Source: Omnitrophica WOR_2 bacterium GWA2_47_8 | Lineage (GTDB): Bacteria > Omnitrophota > Gorgyraeia > Zapsychrales > GWA2-47-8 | NCBI GenBank assembly: GCA_001805375.1 | Contig: MHFY01000136.1 | Span: 14,391-29,616 of the forward strand | Reading direction: 5' to 3' | Length of the DNA: 15,226 nt | Shown: positions 7,367-14,580 of the stretch, piece by piece | Layout: each line of letters starts with the position of its first letter | Numbering within the stretch: the first letter of the stretch is position 1 | Notes under the pieces: generated by a model | What the model was told of the DNA's origin: nothing | What the model saw: only the letters and a program-made list of their open reading frames with translations | Databases searched by the model: none | Position numbers and translations under genes: made by a program

Positions 7367-8071
7367 TTACACAATTAAGTACGAATCCGGATCGTTCCAT
7401 TCCCCTTTTTCCTGCTGAAATTTTTTGGTCTTATCGATAACGATCTGCCCGTCATCGCCTAAGGAGATCTTAAATCGTTCCAACGGCCGCGGGGCCGGCC
7501 CTTCAAAATTAATCCCTGTCTTATAAAACCCGCTGCCGTGACACGGGCATTTAAATTTCCCTTCATTGCCTAACCAATTCGGTGTGCAGCCCAAGTGGGT
7601 ACAGACCGTTGACAGCGCATAAATTTTTTCCGAATCACGAACGATCCAGACGGCATGTTTATCCTTAAACCGTTCTGATACTTCGCCGATGGGATATTCA
7701 TCCGGATATCCCGCGCGGAAAGATTGTTTGGGCTCAAATAAAACATTGGGGAACATGAACCGCATCATCATCGCACCGTAACCGCCCAAAACAGCCGCAA
7801 AGGCTGCCCAGCCCAAGGTCATCCATTTTATAAAGGTCCTGCGATCCATATCCGTGCCATCCGCCGCAGATGCTTCGGGGCGGGTGATAGGTTTTGTGAC
7901 AATTTGTTTGGAGGCGTGTAATTGTTCGGCTGAGATAACCGGCTTAGGCGGAGGAACTTTGGCTACCGGCTCTGAACTGCCTTGGTTTAGAGCCGGCGGT
8001 GTTTCTTTTCTCTCTTCTGGAACATTTGGGGTCGGATTGGGCGTTTGATTATTTTCTGGAACGTCGGACAT
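7367..8071 (-). CDS. Rieske [2Fe-2S] iron-sulphur protein
   Basis: This 234-residue subunit takes the first electron from quinol and passes it to the c-type cytochrome. Cluster motifs are CTHLGC (C157, H159, with C162 for the disulphide) and CPCHGSGF (C175, H178, with C177 for the disulphide); the iron ligands are C157, H159, C175 and H178. The first 70 residues are Pro-rich and polar and probably disordered, longer than usual. Then DRRTF (R77, R78) and a hydrophobic helix at about 83-107 form a twin-arginine-type signal anchor, as expected for a Rieske protein exported folded and left membrane-bound. It follows the HEAT-repeat gene by 8 bases, has an AAAGG ribosome site, and precedes the two cytochrome b genes, the usual order for this complex. 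Confidence 0.96.
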   Translation of the reverse strand: MSDVPENNQTPNPTPNVPEERKETPPALNQGSSEPVAKVPPPKPVISAEQLHASKQIVTKPITRPEASAADGTDMDRRTFIKWMTLGWAAFAAVLGGYGAMMMRFMFPNVLFEPKQSFRAGYPDEYPIGEVSERFKDKHAVWIVRDSEKIYALSTVCTHLGCTPNWLGNEGKFKCPCHGSGFYKTGINFEGPAPRPLERFKISLGDDGQIVIDKTKKFQQEKGEWNDPDSYLIV

Positions 8072-8079
8072 ACAAACCT

Positions 8080-8958
8080 TTACTTATTCTTAATATTCAA
8101 ATATTCAAGCGCAACCGCCCGAACTTTCATGTTCGTTTCGCTGCTGGATAATTCTTTAATTTGACTGTTTAATTGAGGATCTTTTAAAAATCTTGCCGCA
8201 TCAATGGCCGCCAGCATCAAATACATCTGCTCATGCACATCAACTTCAGGGAACTGCTTATAATAATTTCGATTAAGCAGTTTTGCTATAACCTCTTTGC
8301 CTGAAGCATCTTTCATTTGTGCGAGAGATATCGCTGAACCCCATTGTACATTGGGTTCGGGATCATTCAAGGCTTTTTTCAAAAATTTAATCGAATTGGG
8401 GTCCCCGATACTGCCCAACGCCACAACGGCCCCCGAACGCAGCCGCGCTTGAGGATGATCCAGGTATTTTACCAGATAGTCGACCGCCCTCTTGTCCTGC
8501 AGCATACCTAAGGCGTAGATGATCGCATACAAATTATCTTCTTTTTCGCTATCGAGGTCTTTGACCAAAGGTTCAAAGAACTGTGGCTGCTTGGTCCGCC
8601 CCATCGCCAAGGCCAAATACTGGCGCACACGGCTATCGTCATGCCTGGATTGCTCAAAGGCGGAGATCATTTCACCGTAGAACCGGCTGTCCGCCGGGAT
8701 CATCTTGGGGTTAGCTAAGATTTTGGACAATTCAAACGCGGATTGCCACCGTTTGGTTATTCCACCGATCTTGACATTGTTTAAATAATCGTAGGCGGTT
8801 TGCTGCTCTTTGGTCAAAAGGTTGACCGCGGCAAACAAAAGCACGCAGAAAACAGCGATCAAAAAGGGAATGATAAAAAAGGAATGGATAATGACACTAA
8901 AAAAAGGTTTTTCTTCCTGCTTTTCTGAAGCAGGTGTTTGTTCAGTTAAATTATCCAT
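8080..8958 (-). CDS. Membrane-anchored HEAT-repeat protein
   Basis: This 292-residue protein has a polar N-terminus, one strong membrane segment at about 22-48, and a soluble remainder made of alpha-helical HEAT or PBS-lyase-like repeats, clearest at about 108-135, 139-168, 171-200 and 203-230 (for example RSGAVVALGSIGDPNSIKFL). Such repeats form curved scaffolds that bind other proteins. No catalytic motif is visible. With an N-in topology, the repeats would face the periplasm. The gene is wedged between atpC (3-base gap) and the Rieske gene (8-base gap), which physically joins the ATP synthase set to the b6c set. A role as a structural or assembly subunit of the b6c complex is a reasonable inference from position. 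No clear ribosome site precedes it, so translation probably depends on coupling to atpC. Confidence 0.8.
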   Translation of the reverse strand: MDNLTEQTPASEKQEEKPFFSVIIHSFFIIPFLIAVFCVLLFAAVNLLTKEQQTAYDYLNNVKIGGITKRWQSAFELSKILANPKMIPADSRFYGEMISAFEQSRHDDSRVRQYLALAMGRTKQPQFFEPLVKDLDSEKEDNLYAIIYALGMLQDKRAVDYLVKYLDHPQARLRSGAVVALGSIGDPNSIKFLKKALNDPEPNVQWGSAISLAQMKDASGKEVIAKLLNRNYYKQFPEVDVHEQMYLMLAAIDAARFLKDPQLNSQIKELSSSETNMKVRAVALEYLNIKNK

Positions 8959-8961
8959 AGA

Positions 8962-9264
8962 TTAGGTTACGATCAGTTCTTTGATCTTTGATTTTGCTTC
9001 TTCTTCAGTTGCGCCAGGAAAAGCCGCATCGACTAAGAGCAAAACATGATGACTGGCGTTGACTTCAAGGACTCCCGCCCCAACTGAAAAAAACAGGTCC
9101 TTGTCCGCGGTGACTTTAACGACCCCGGGAAGGATCTTGACGATCATCGGCGCGTGATTGGCCAAAACACCAAACCCCCCATCATATCCGACCGCCGTCA
9201 ATGCCTGAACTTGGCCTTCGTAGACCTGACCCTCGGGTGTTATGATGGAAAGCGGATAAGTCAT
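8962..9264 (-). CDS. atpC: ATP synthase epsilon subunit, short form
   Basis: This is the central-stalk subunit that links F1 to the c-ring. The 100 residues cover the N-terminal beta-sandwich (YPLSIITPEGQVYEGQVQAL, then FGVLANHAPMI and VGAGVLEV). The protein ends after a short helix start (TEEEAKSKIKELIVT). The usual length is about 130-140, and what is missing is most of the C-terminal two-helix domain that inhibits ATP hydrolysis in many bacteria. The stop is clean and the next gene starts 3 bases later, so this is probably a natural short form rather than a decayed gene. It follows atpD by 3 bases. Confidence 0.93.
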   Translation of the reverse strand: MTYPLSIITPEGQVYEGQVQALTAVGYDGGFGVLANHAPMIVKILPGVVKVTADKDLFFSVGAGVLEVNASHHVLLLVDAAFPGATEEEAKSKIKELIVT

Positions 9265-9267
9265 TTT

Positions 9268-10683
9268 TTATTTTAAGGTTTTTGCTTTTTCTAAAACTTC
9301 TTCAATACTGCCGACCATGTAAAAGGCCTGCTCCGGGACACTGTCATGTTTTCCTTCCAGGATCTCTTTAAAGGAACGGATCGTATCCTGAAGCTGGACA
9401 TAGCGCCCTTCTTTACCGGTAAACTGCTGCGCCACATTAAACGGCTGCGATAAAAATTTCTGTAATTTTCTCGCGCGATCGACCACTAAACGGTCCTCTT
9501 CTGATAATTCATCCATCCCCAAGATCGCGATGATGTCCTGCAATTCTTTATATTTCTGCAAGGTCTGCTGCACACCGCGGGCCACACGATAATGTTCTTC
9601 CCCGACAACGTCCGCCGATAGGATCGTGGATGTGGATGTTAAGGGATCAACCGCCGGATAGATCCCCAACTCGGCAATGGAACGGGACAATTCGGTTGTC
9701 GCGTCCAAATGCGCGAAGGTCGCGGCCGGTGCCGGATCGGTATAATCATCCGCCGGAACATAGATCGCCTGAATCGAGGTAATGGATCCGGTTTTTGTGG
9801 AGGTAATTCTTTCCTGTAACTCCCCCATGTCTGTTCCTAGGGTGGGTTGATATCCGACCGCTGACGGGATGCGTCCCAACAAAGCAGAAACCTCTGACCC
9901 GGCTTGAGTAAAACGGAAAATATTATCCACAAATAACAAAACATCCTGATGCATTTCATCTCTAAAATATTCCGCGACGGTCAAAGCGGAAAGCGCGACA
10001 CGGGCCCGCGCGCCGGGCGGTTCATTCATTTGTCCAAAAATAAGCGCGGTTTTATCAATAACACCGGATTCCTTCATTTCTCGGTATAACGCGGTTCCTT
10101 CTCTCGTACGCTCTCCAACTCCCGCGAAAACAGAATACCCGCCGTGTTCCTTGGCAATATTATGGATCAGCTCTTGAATGATAACTGTTTTCCCGACACC
10201 CGCACCACCGAACAACCCGATCTTTCCCCCTTTTCGATACGGCGCCAAAAGATCAACCACTTTAATACCAGTAACCAAGATCGTAGCGGATGTATTTTGA
10301 TCTGCGAAAACAGGCGCGTTGCGGTGGATCGGCATGCGCTTTTTCGCTTCCACCGGGCCGCCTTCATCAATTGGATCTCCTAAAAGATTTAAAACCCGGC
10401 CTAATGTTTTTTCCCCCACCGGCATGCTCATGCCTTCACCGGTATTCAACACGTCCTGCCCGCGCATCAATCCTTCGGTTGAATCCATGGCGATCGTGCG
10501 CACCACGTTATCCCCTAAATGTTGCGCCACCTCAAGGGTTAAATTCCATTCCTCATCGTTGATCGCCGGGTTGCTGGCTTTAAGAGCGGTATAGATCGGC
10601 GGCAATTCTCCTTCTTCAAAAATGACATCAATGACCGCGCCCAAAACTTGAGATACTTTTCCGTTAGTTTCCTTTTTAGTCAT
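9268..10683 (-). CDS. atpD: ATP synthase beta subunit
   Basis: This is the catalytic subunit of F1. The Walker A motif GGAGVGKT is at 159-166, GVGERTREG follows at 188-196 with the catalytic Glu (E191), and the conserved DELSEED loop is present near the C-terminus. From the ATG at 10683 the protein has 471 residues, normal for the family, and begins with the typical GKVSQVLGAVIDVIF. The frame stays open upstream to a GTG at 10713, but those ten extra codons are not family-like, and the ATG has an AGGGA site at a suitable distance. The gene is separated from atpG by 86 bases holding an imperfect inverted repeat, a larger gap than most in this operon. Confidence 0.97.
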   Translation of the reverse strand: MTKKETNGKVSQVLGAVIDVIFEEGELPPIYTALKASNPAINDEEWNLTLEVAQHLGDNVVRTIAMDSTEGLMRGQDVLNTGEGMSMPVGEKTLGRVLNLLGDPIDEGGPVEAKKRMPIHRNAPVFADQNTSATILVTGIKVVDLLAPYRKGGKIGLFGGAGVGKTVIIQELIHNIAKEHGGYSVFAGVGERTREGTALYREMKESGVIDKTALIFGQMNEPPGARARVALSALTVAEYFRDEMHQDVLLFVDNIFRFTQAGSEVSALLGRIPSAVGYQPTLGTDMGELQERITSTKTGSITSIQAIYVPADDYTDPAPAATFAHLDATTELSRSIAELGIYPAVDPLTSTSTILSADVVGEEHYRVARGVQQTLQKYKELQDIIAILGMDELSEEDRLVVDRARKLQKFLSQPFNVAQQFTGKEGRYVQLQDTIRSFKEILEGKHDSVPEQAFYMVGSIEEVLEKAKTLK

Positions 10684-10707
10684 AAAAATTTTCCCTCTCT
10701 TTATAAG

Positions 10708-10770
10708 GTGCACTAGAACACTCGAACACTTGAAGTTACAAGTGCTCTAGGGTCATGTGCTCGTGTGCTC
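10708..10770. repeat. Imperfect inverted repeat between atpG and atpD
   Basis: The core is CTCGAACACTTG (10721-10732) and CAAGTGCTCTAG (10739-10750) around a 6-base loop: a 12-base stem with one mismatch and one G-U pair. Weaker pairing and repeated GTGCTC/GAACAC words extend outwards to about 10708 and 10770. There is no T-run, so a terminator is unlikely. It could be an RNA hairpin that adjusts atpD expression or stability, or a small dispersed repeat. It ends at the last base of the atpG stop codon. Confidence 0.6.
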
Positions 10771-11639
10771 TATTTCAACGCTTCCGCACCGGAAACAATT
10801 TCGATCAATTCTTTTGTGATCGATGCCTGTCTGGCCCGATTTCGTAACAGCGTGAATTTACCGATCAAATCCGTGGCATTCTGCGACGCCTTGTCCATCG
10901 CGGTCATACGCGCGCCGTGTTCGCCGGCGGAATTTTCCAACAAAGCGTAATAAATTCGAAAATAAAAATATTTTGGGATTAAAAACTTTAACAGTTCTTC
11001 TTTTTCTGGTTCAAAGATGTAATGCGCCGACAAAATTTCTTTACTTTCTCCTAAACTCTTCGCGTCAATCGGCAAAATTTTCTCAATTATCGGTGTCTGC
11101 GAAAGCGGGTTGTTAAAACGATTATAGGCAATGTGAACCTCATCATATTCACCGGCAACAAAGGCCTTATTTAATTCTACACCTATCTTTTCAGCTTCGA
11201 TAAAGTTCGGCTTGGCGGTCACGTTTTCATAATGTTTTTTAATGGTCAATCGGCTTTTAAAAAACATAAACCCTTTTTTCCCGCAGAACACCATGTCTAC
11301 TTTTTGATATTTGGATTTATTTTCATTGATCCACGCCCATACCCGCCGGTTTAAATTATTGTTAAACCCTCCGCAGAGCCCTTTATCCGAGGTGATCACC
11401 AAGACTAAAATATTCGTAACCTGCGGACGGACGGTTAAAAGCGGATGCGCGGCGGACTCAACGGAATTGGCCAATCGGCCGATAAAAGCGGTCAATTGCT
11501 GCGCGTAGCGTTTGGCATTGGCCTGCAGGCGGTGCGTTTGACGCAATTTACTGGCGGCAACCAGTTTCATGGTACGGGTCATCTTGGCCGTATTTTTCAA
11601 ACTATGTAGCTTTGTTTTGTATTCTTTCAGACTTGGCAT
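10770..11639 (-). CDS. atpG: ATP synthase gamma subunit
   Basis: This is the rotating central shaft of F1. The 289 residues fit the family. The conserved ends are both present: an N-terminal helix SLKEYKTKLHSLKNTAKMTR leading to MKLVAASKLR, and a C-terminal helix with MDKASQNATDLI and the ITKELIEIVSGAEAL ending. The middle contains VITSDKGLCGGFN, a standard gamma motif. Its ATG at 11639 shares one base with the atpA stop codon (TAATG), which implies translational coupling. Confidence 0.97.
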   Translation of the reverse strand: MPSLKEYKTKLHSLKNTAKMTRTMKLVAASKLRQTHRLQANAKRYAQQLTAFIGRLANSVESAAHPLLTVRPQVTNILVLVITSDKGLCGGFNNNLNRRVWAWINENKSKYQKVDMVFCGKKGFMFFKSRLTIKKHYENVTAKPNFIEAEKIGVELNKAFVAGEYDEVHIAYNRFNNPLSQTPIIEKILPIDAKSLGESKEILSAHYIFEPEKEELLKFLIPKYFYFRIYYALLENSAGEHGARMTAMDKASQNATDLIGKFTLLRNRARQASITKELIEIVSGAEALK

Positions 11640-13144
11640 TATTTAAAAGTTCTCTTAAATTCCGTCAGTAATTTATTTAGATCTGTTTTGACGTTATCGG
11701 TCAGGGCTTTTTCTTTATTCAGCAGCCGGATAAAATCAGCATACGTAGAATCAAGGGCGTCGTTGAGCTTTGCTTCAAATTCTTTCACCTTTTTAACCGG
11801 AACATCATCCAGGTAACCGTTAGCCCCGGCGTAGATCATCACAACTTGTTTCGAAACCGCCAAAGGTTCATGCACGCCTTGTTTAATGACCTCCATCAAG
11901 CGCTGGCCGCGATCGAGCTGTTTGCGGGTCGCCACATCCAGGTCACTGGCAAACTGCGCGAAGGCCGCCAACTCACGATACTGGGCCAGATCCAAACGCA
12001 GGGTCCCGGCGGTCTGTTTCATGGCCTTGATCTGGGCATCGCCACCGACGCGGGAAACGGAAATCCCGGGATTAATGGCGGGCCGTTGGCCGGCATTGAA
12101 CAGATCCGCTTCCAAAAAGATCTGCCCGTCAGTGATCGAAATAACATTGGTCGGGATGTACGCCGAAATGTCGCTCGCCTGGGTTTCGATGATCGGAAGC
12201 GCGGTCAAGCTCCCCCCGCCTTTTTTCGCGCTCATTTTGGCGGCGCGTTCCAACAGACGGCTGTGCAGATAAAAAATATCCCCCGGATACGCCTCCCGTC
12301 CCGGCGGACGGCGCAATAATAAGGACAACTGACGATAGGCCTGGGCTTGCTTGGTCAGATCATCATAAATAATAAGTGCGTGTTTTCCGCTATCCCGATA
12401 AAACTCCGCCATCGTACAACCCGTATAAGGGGCGATAAATTGCATCGGGGCGGGGTCAGAGGCTGTCGCGGCGATGATCGTTGTATATTCCATAGCACCG
12501 TATTTTTTTAACTTTTCATAAACCTCAACGACGGTAGAACGTTTTTGCCCGATCGCCACATAAAAACAGAAAACATTTTCCCCGCGCTGATTGATGATGG
12601 TATCAATGGCCAAAGAAGTTTTACCTGTTTTGCGGTCTCCGATAATTAATTCACGCTGGCCGCGGCCGATGGGTGTTAAGGCATCGATGACTTTAATACC
12701 GGTTTGCAGTGGTTCTTTAACGTCTTGCCGGTCAATAATACCCGGCGCCTTGATCTCGATCTTGCGGATTTCCTTGGCATGAATAGGCGCGTTGCCGTCG
12801 ATAGCGACACCCAAGGCATCCACGATACGGCCCACCAAAGGCTCGCCTACCGGAACAGAGGCGATCTGTTTGGTCCGTTTGACACTATCGCCTTCCTTAA
12901 CAAATTTATCTTCACCGAAGATCGCCACGCCGACATTATCCTCTTCCAGGTTCATGGCCATACCGCGGATACCGGAGGCGAATTCCACCAGTTCTCCGGC
13001 CTGAACAGACGAAAGGCCATATACGCGCGCGATGCCGTCGCTGACGCTTAACACAGTCCCCACTTCATAGGAATGTGATTTGGTTTCAAAATGCTCCAGT
13101 TCCTTTCGTAAAATATGCGAGATTTCTGCGGGTTTTAAATCCAT
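11639..13144 (-). CDS. atpA: ATP synthase alpha subunit
   Basis: This is the non-catalytic nucleotide-binding subunit of F1 that alternates with beta in the hexamer. The 501 residues are of usual length. The Walker A motif GDRKTGKT is at 169-176, RPPGREAYPGDIFYLHSRLL at 279-298, and the arginine finger lies in ISVSRVGGDAQ (R365). The N-terminus begins with the usual helix carrying IL-KELEHFE, which contacts delta. An AAAGGA ribosome site precedes the ATG at 13144, 9 bases after the atpH stop. Confidence 0.98.
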   Translation of the reverse strand: MDLKPAEISHILRKELEHFETKSHSYEVGTVLSVSDGIARVYGLSSVQAGELVEFASGIRGMAMNLEEDNVGVAIFGEDKFVKEGDSVKRTKQIASVPVGEPLVGRIVDALGVAIDGNAPIHAKEIRKIEIKAPGIIDRQDVKEPLQTGIKVIDALTPIGRGQRELIIGDRKTGKTSLAIDTIINQRGENVFCFYVAIGQKRSTVVEVYEKLKKYGAMEYTTIIAATASDPAPMQFIAPYTGCTMAEFYRDSGKHALIIYDDLTKQAQAYRQLSLLLRRPPGREAYPGDIFYLHSRLLERAAKMSAKKGGGSLTALPIIETQASDISAYIPTNVISITDGQIFLEADLFNAGQRPAINPGISVSRVGGDAQIKAMKQTAGTLRLDLAQYRELAAFAQFASDLDVATRKQLDRGQRLMEVIKQGVHEPLAVSKQVVMIYAGANGYLDDVPVKKVKEFEAKLNDALDSTYADFIRLLNKEKALTDNVKTDLNKLLTEFKRTFK

Positions 13145-13153
13145 AATTGTCCT

Positions 13154-13693
13154 TTATGCATTGATAATGGTTTGATGGAACCTTTTCAACTGGCTTTTAA
13201 TCGTAAAATCATAGATCAGATCACCGGCCTGCACTTTAAAGCCCCCCAAAAGGCCCTTATCCTCCTGAGTATGCACAATGATCTCTTTCTGGAAATGTTT
13301 TTTCAGCTTCTCTATTATATGCGTGATCTGGCCCTTGGTCATTTCAGCAAAACTGGTGATCTTTATTTCCATGATCCCCTTTTGCCTCAGATATAACTCA
13401 TGAAAGGCCTGGCAGATCTGCTCTAAATTTTCCAGCCGCTCCTTCTCCACCAGAAAGTTTAGAAAAGAGAACAGGGCCGGATCTAATTTATTGTGAAAAA
13501 TTTTGCTTAAGATCTCTTTTTTATTTTCCTTCGAAATTATCGGATTCCTTAAATACCGGGTAAATTCTTCGGATTGAAGAACAAGTTCGTGAAGTGACCT
13601 TACCTGCTGGTGAATCTTCTCCAGGGTAGAATCTGTTTCCGCGGACTGAAACAAGGCCTTGGCGTAACGTTTTGCTAATTTATAAGTTCTCAT
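13154..13693 (-). CDS. atpH: ATP synthase delta subunit (OSCP-like)
   Basis: This subunit fixes the top of F1 to the peripheral stalk. From the ATG at 13693 it has 179 residues, normal for the family, beginning RTYKLAKRYAKALFQ and with the conserved late region LLGGFKVQAGDLIYDFTIKS near the C-terminus. This start overlaps the end of atpF by 14 bases, with AGGA only a couple of bases before the ATG. An in-frame TTG at 13729 would add 12 residues but lacks a ribosome site and does not match the family start. Sequence similarity in this subunit is usually low, so operon position supports the call. Confidence 0.93.
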   Translation of the reverse strand: MRTYKLAKRYAKALFQSAETDSTLEKIHQQVRSLHELVLQSEEFTRYLRNPIISKENKKEILSKIFHNKLDPALFSFLNFLVEKERLENLEQICQAFHELYLRQKGIMEIKITSFAEMTKGQITHIIEKLKKHFQKEIIVHTQEDKGLLGGFKVQAGDLIYDFTIKSQLKRFHQTIINA

Positions 13694-14258
13694 TTTCCTG
13701 CGGGTCGAATTCTTGAATGAATTTATCAACCAACTTTTTATGCTTCTCTTCGTCTAAAGTTTCATGAATGATCTTGCCGGCTAAAGAAACAGCCAAATGC
13801 GCGCTTTCGGTCTTAAGTGACGATCTCGCCCGCTGGGACATGGCCTTGATCTCCTGATTGGCGTTTTGAAGCATGATCTGCGCTTCTTCCCTGGCCTTAT
13901 GCTCAATGACCTTGGCCGCTTCTACCGCGGCCTGACGGGCGCGGTGAACGATGTCTTTGGCTTCCTCATCCGCTTTTGCGATCAGCTGATTCTTACTTTC
14001 GGATATTTCCCTTAATTTTTCTTCAGCCTTTTTGGCGTCATCCAGCGCCCGGCGGATCTTTTCTTCCCGCTGATCTAAGGCCTGCAAGATCGGTTTCCAG
14101 GCATATTTATAGAGAACAGCCATCAAGATCCCGAATGTCACCCAGGTCAAAATAACCATGGTCACATCGGGGCTGATAGCGCCCGGTTCGGCGTGGGCGC
14201 CGGCTGTTTCAGCCGTATGCCCTACCGTTGCGGTAACTTCTTCACTAGGATTAGCCAT
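13680..14258 (-). CDS. atpF: ATP synthase b subunit
   Basis: This is the peripheral-stalk subunit that holds F1 against rotation. The 192 residues comprise a polar N-terminus of about 30 residues (longer than usual), a single membrane helix at about 33-52, then YAWKPILQALDQREEKIRRAL and a long charged coiled coil to about residue 165. The ribosome site AAAGGA overlaps the atpE stop codon. Only one b-type gene is present in this window, so the stalk is probably a homodimer. Confidence 0.96.
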   Translation of the reverse strand: MANPSEEVTATVGHTAETAGAHAEPGAISPDVTMVILTWVTFGILMAVLYKYAWKPILQALDQREEKIRRALDDAKKAEEKLREISESKNQLIAKADEEAKDIVHRARQAAVEAAKVIEHKAREEAQIMLQNANQEIKAMSQRARSSLKTESAHLAVSLAGKIIHETLDEEKHKKLVDKFIQEFDPQENENL

Positions 14259-14266
14259 TCCGATCT

Positions 14267-14488
14267 TTATCCTTTAAGTGCCATGAAACAAATAACTGCG
14301 GCGAATAACGCGACCCCTTCAATAAGGGCGGCCGTGATAAACACCATGGTTTGGATCTTGTTGTAAGCCTCTGGTTGGCGGGCGATGCCTTCCATCGCGG
14401 AAGCGGCTAATTTTCCGATCCCCAACCCGGCTCCCAGGGCAACTAAGCCTGCCCCAAGGGCTGCAAATGTTCCGTGAAATCCTTCCAT
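14267..14488 (-). CDS. atpE: ATP synthase c subunit
   Basis: This is the proteolipid of the rotary c-ring. The 73 residues form a two-helix hairpin with the polar loop ARQPEA (36-41) and the ion-binding carboxylate E57 in ALIEGVALF. The extra Gln of the first helix and the Ser after the Glu that mark sodium-binding rings are absent (the aligned positions appear to be Ile and Gly), so the ring is probably proton-coupled. An AAAGGA site at 14495-14500 lies 6 bases before the ATG, and a strong promoter lies just upstream. Confidence 0.97.
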   Translation of the reverse strand: MEGFHGTFAALGAGLVALGAGLGIGKLAASAMEGIARQPEAYNKIQTMVFITAALIEGVALFAAVICFMALKG

Positions 14489-14530
14489 TGTTTGTCCTTT
14501 CGTTAATCGTTTTTTTGGAAAAGTTGCCTA

Positions 14531-14559
14531 ATTATAGCCATCTTCCCTGAACCTGTAAA
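14531..14559 (-). promoter_or_regulatory. Strong sigma70-like promoter upstream of atpE
   Basis: On the minus strand TTTACA (14554-14559) is followed after 17 bases by a perfect TATAAT (14531-14536). This is 11 of 12 consensus bases with ideal spacing. It lies in the 92-base gap between atpB and atpE and would give a leader of about 35 bases ending in the atpE ribosome site. A promoter here would transcribe atpE onwards without atpB, which suits the need for many copies of subunit c. It is predicted from sequence only. Confidence 0.65.
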
Positions 14560-14580
14560 GTGCGTATTTTTCAAATTTCA

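Noticed and set aside
2284..8958. Alternative complex III (ActABCDEF) locus
   Set aside because: Multiheme cytochrome plus polytopic proteins might suggest it, but Rieske, b6-like and subunit IV-like genes are present, while no NrfD-like ActC/ActF or iron-sulphur ActB was seen.
11846..12319. Open frame of 157 codons on the plus strand inside atpA
   Set aside because: It lies wholly opposite a highly conserved gene; its product is Arg/Gly-rich with no recognisable domain and there is no reason to expect an antisense gene here.
14267..14488. Sodium-dependent ATP synthase
   Set aside because: The c subunit lacks the Gln and the Glu-Ser/Thr pair that mark sodium sites; a proton ring is more likely.
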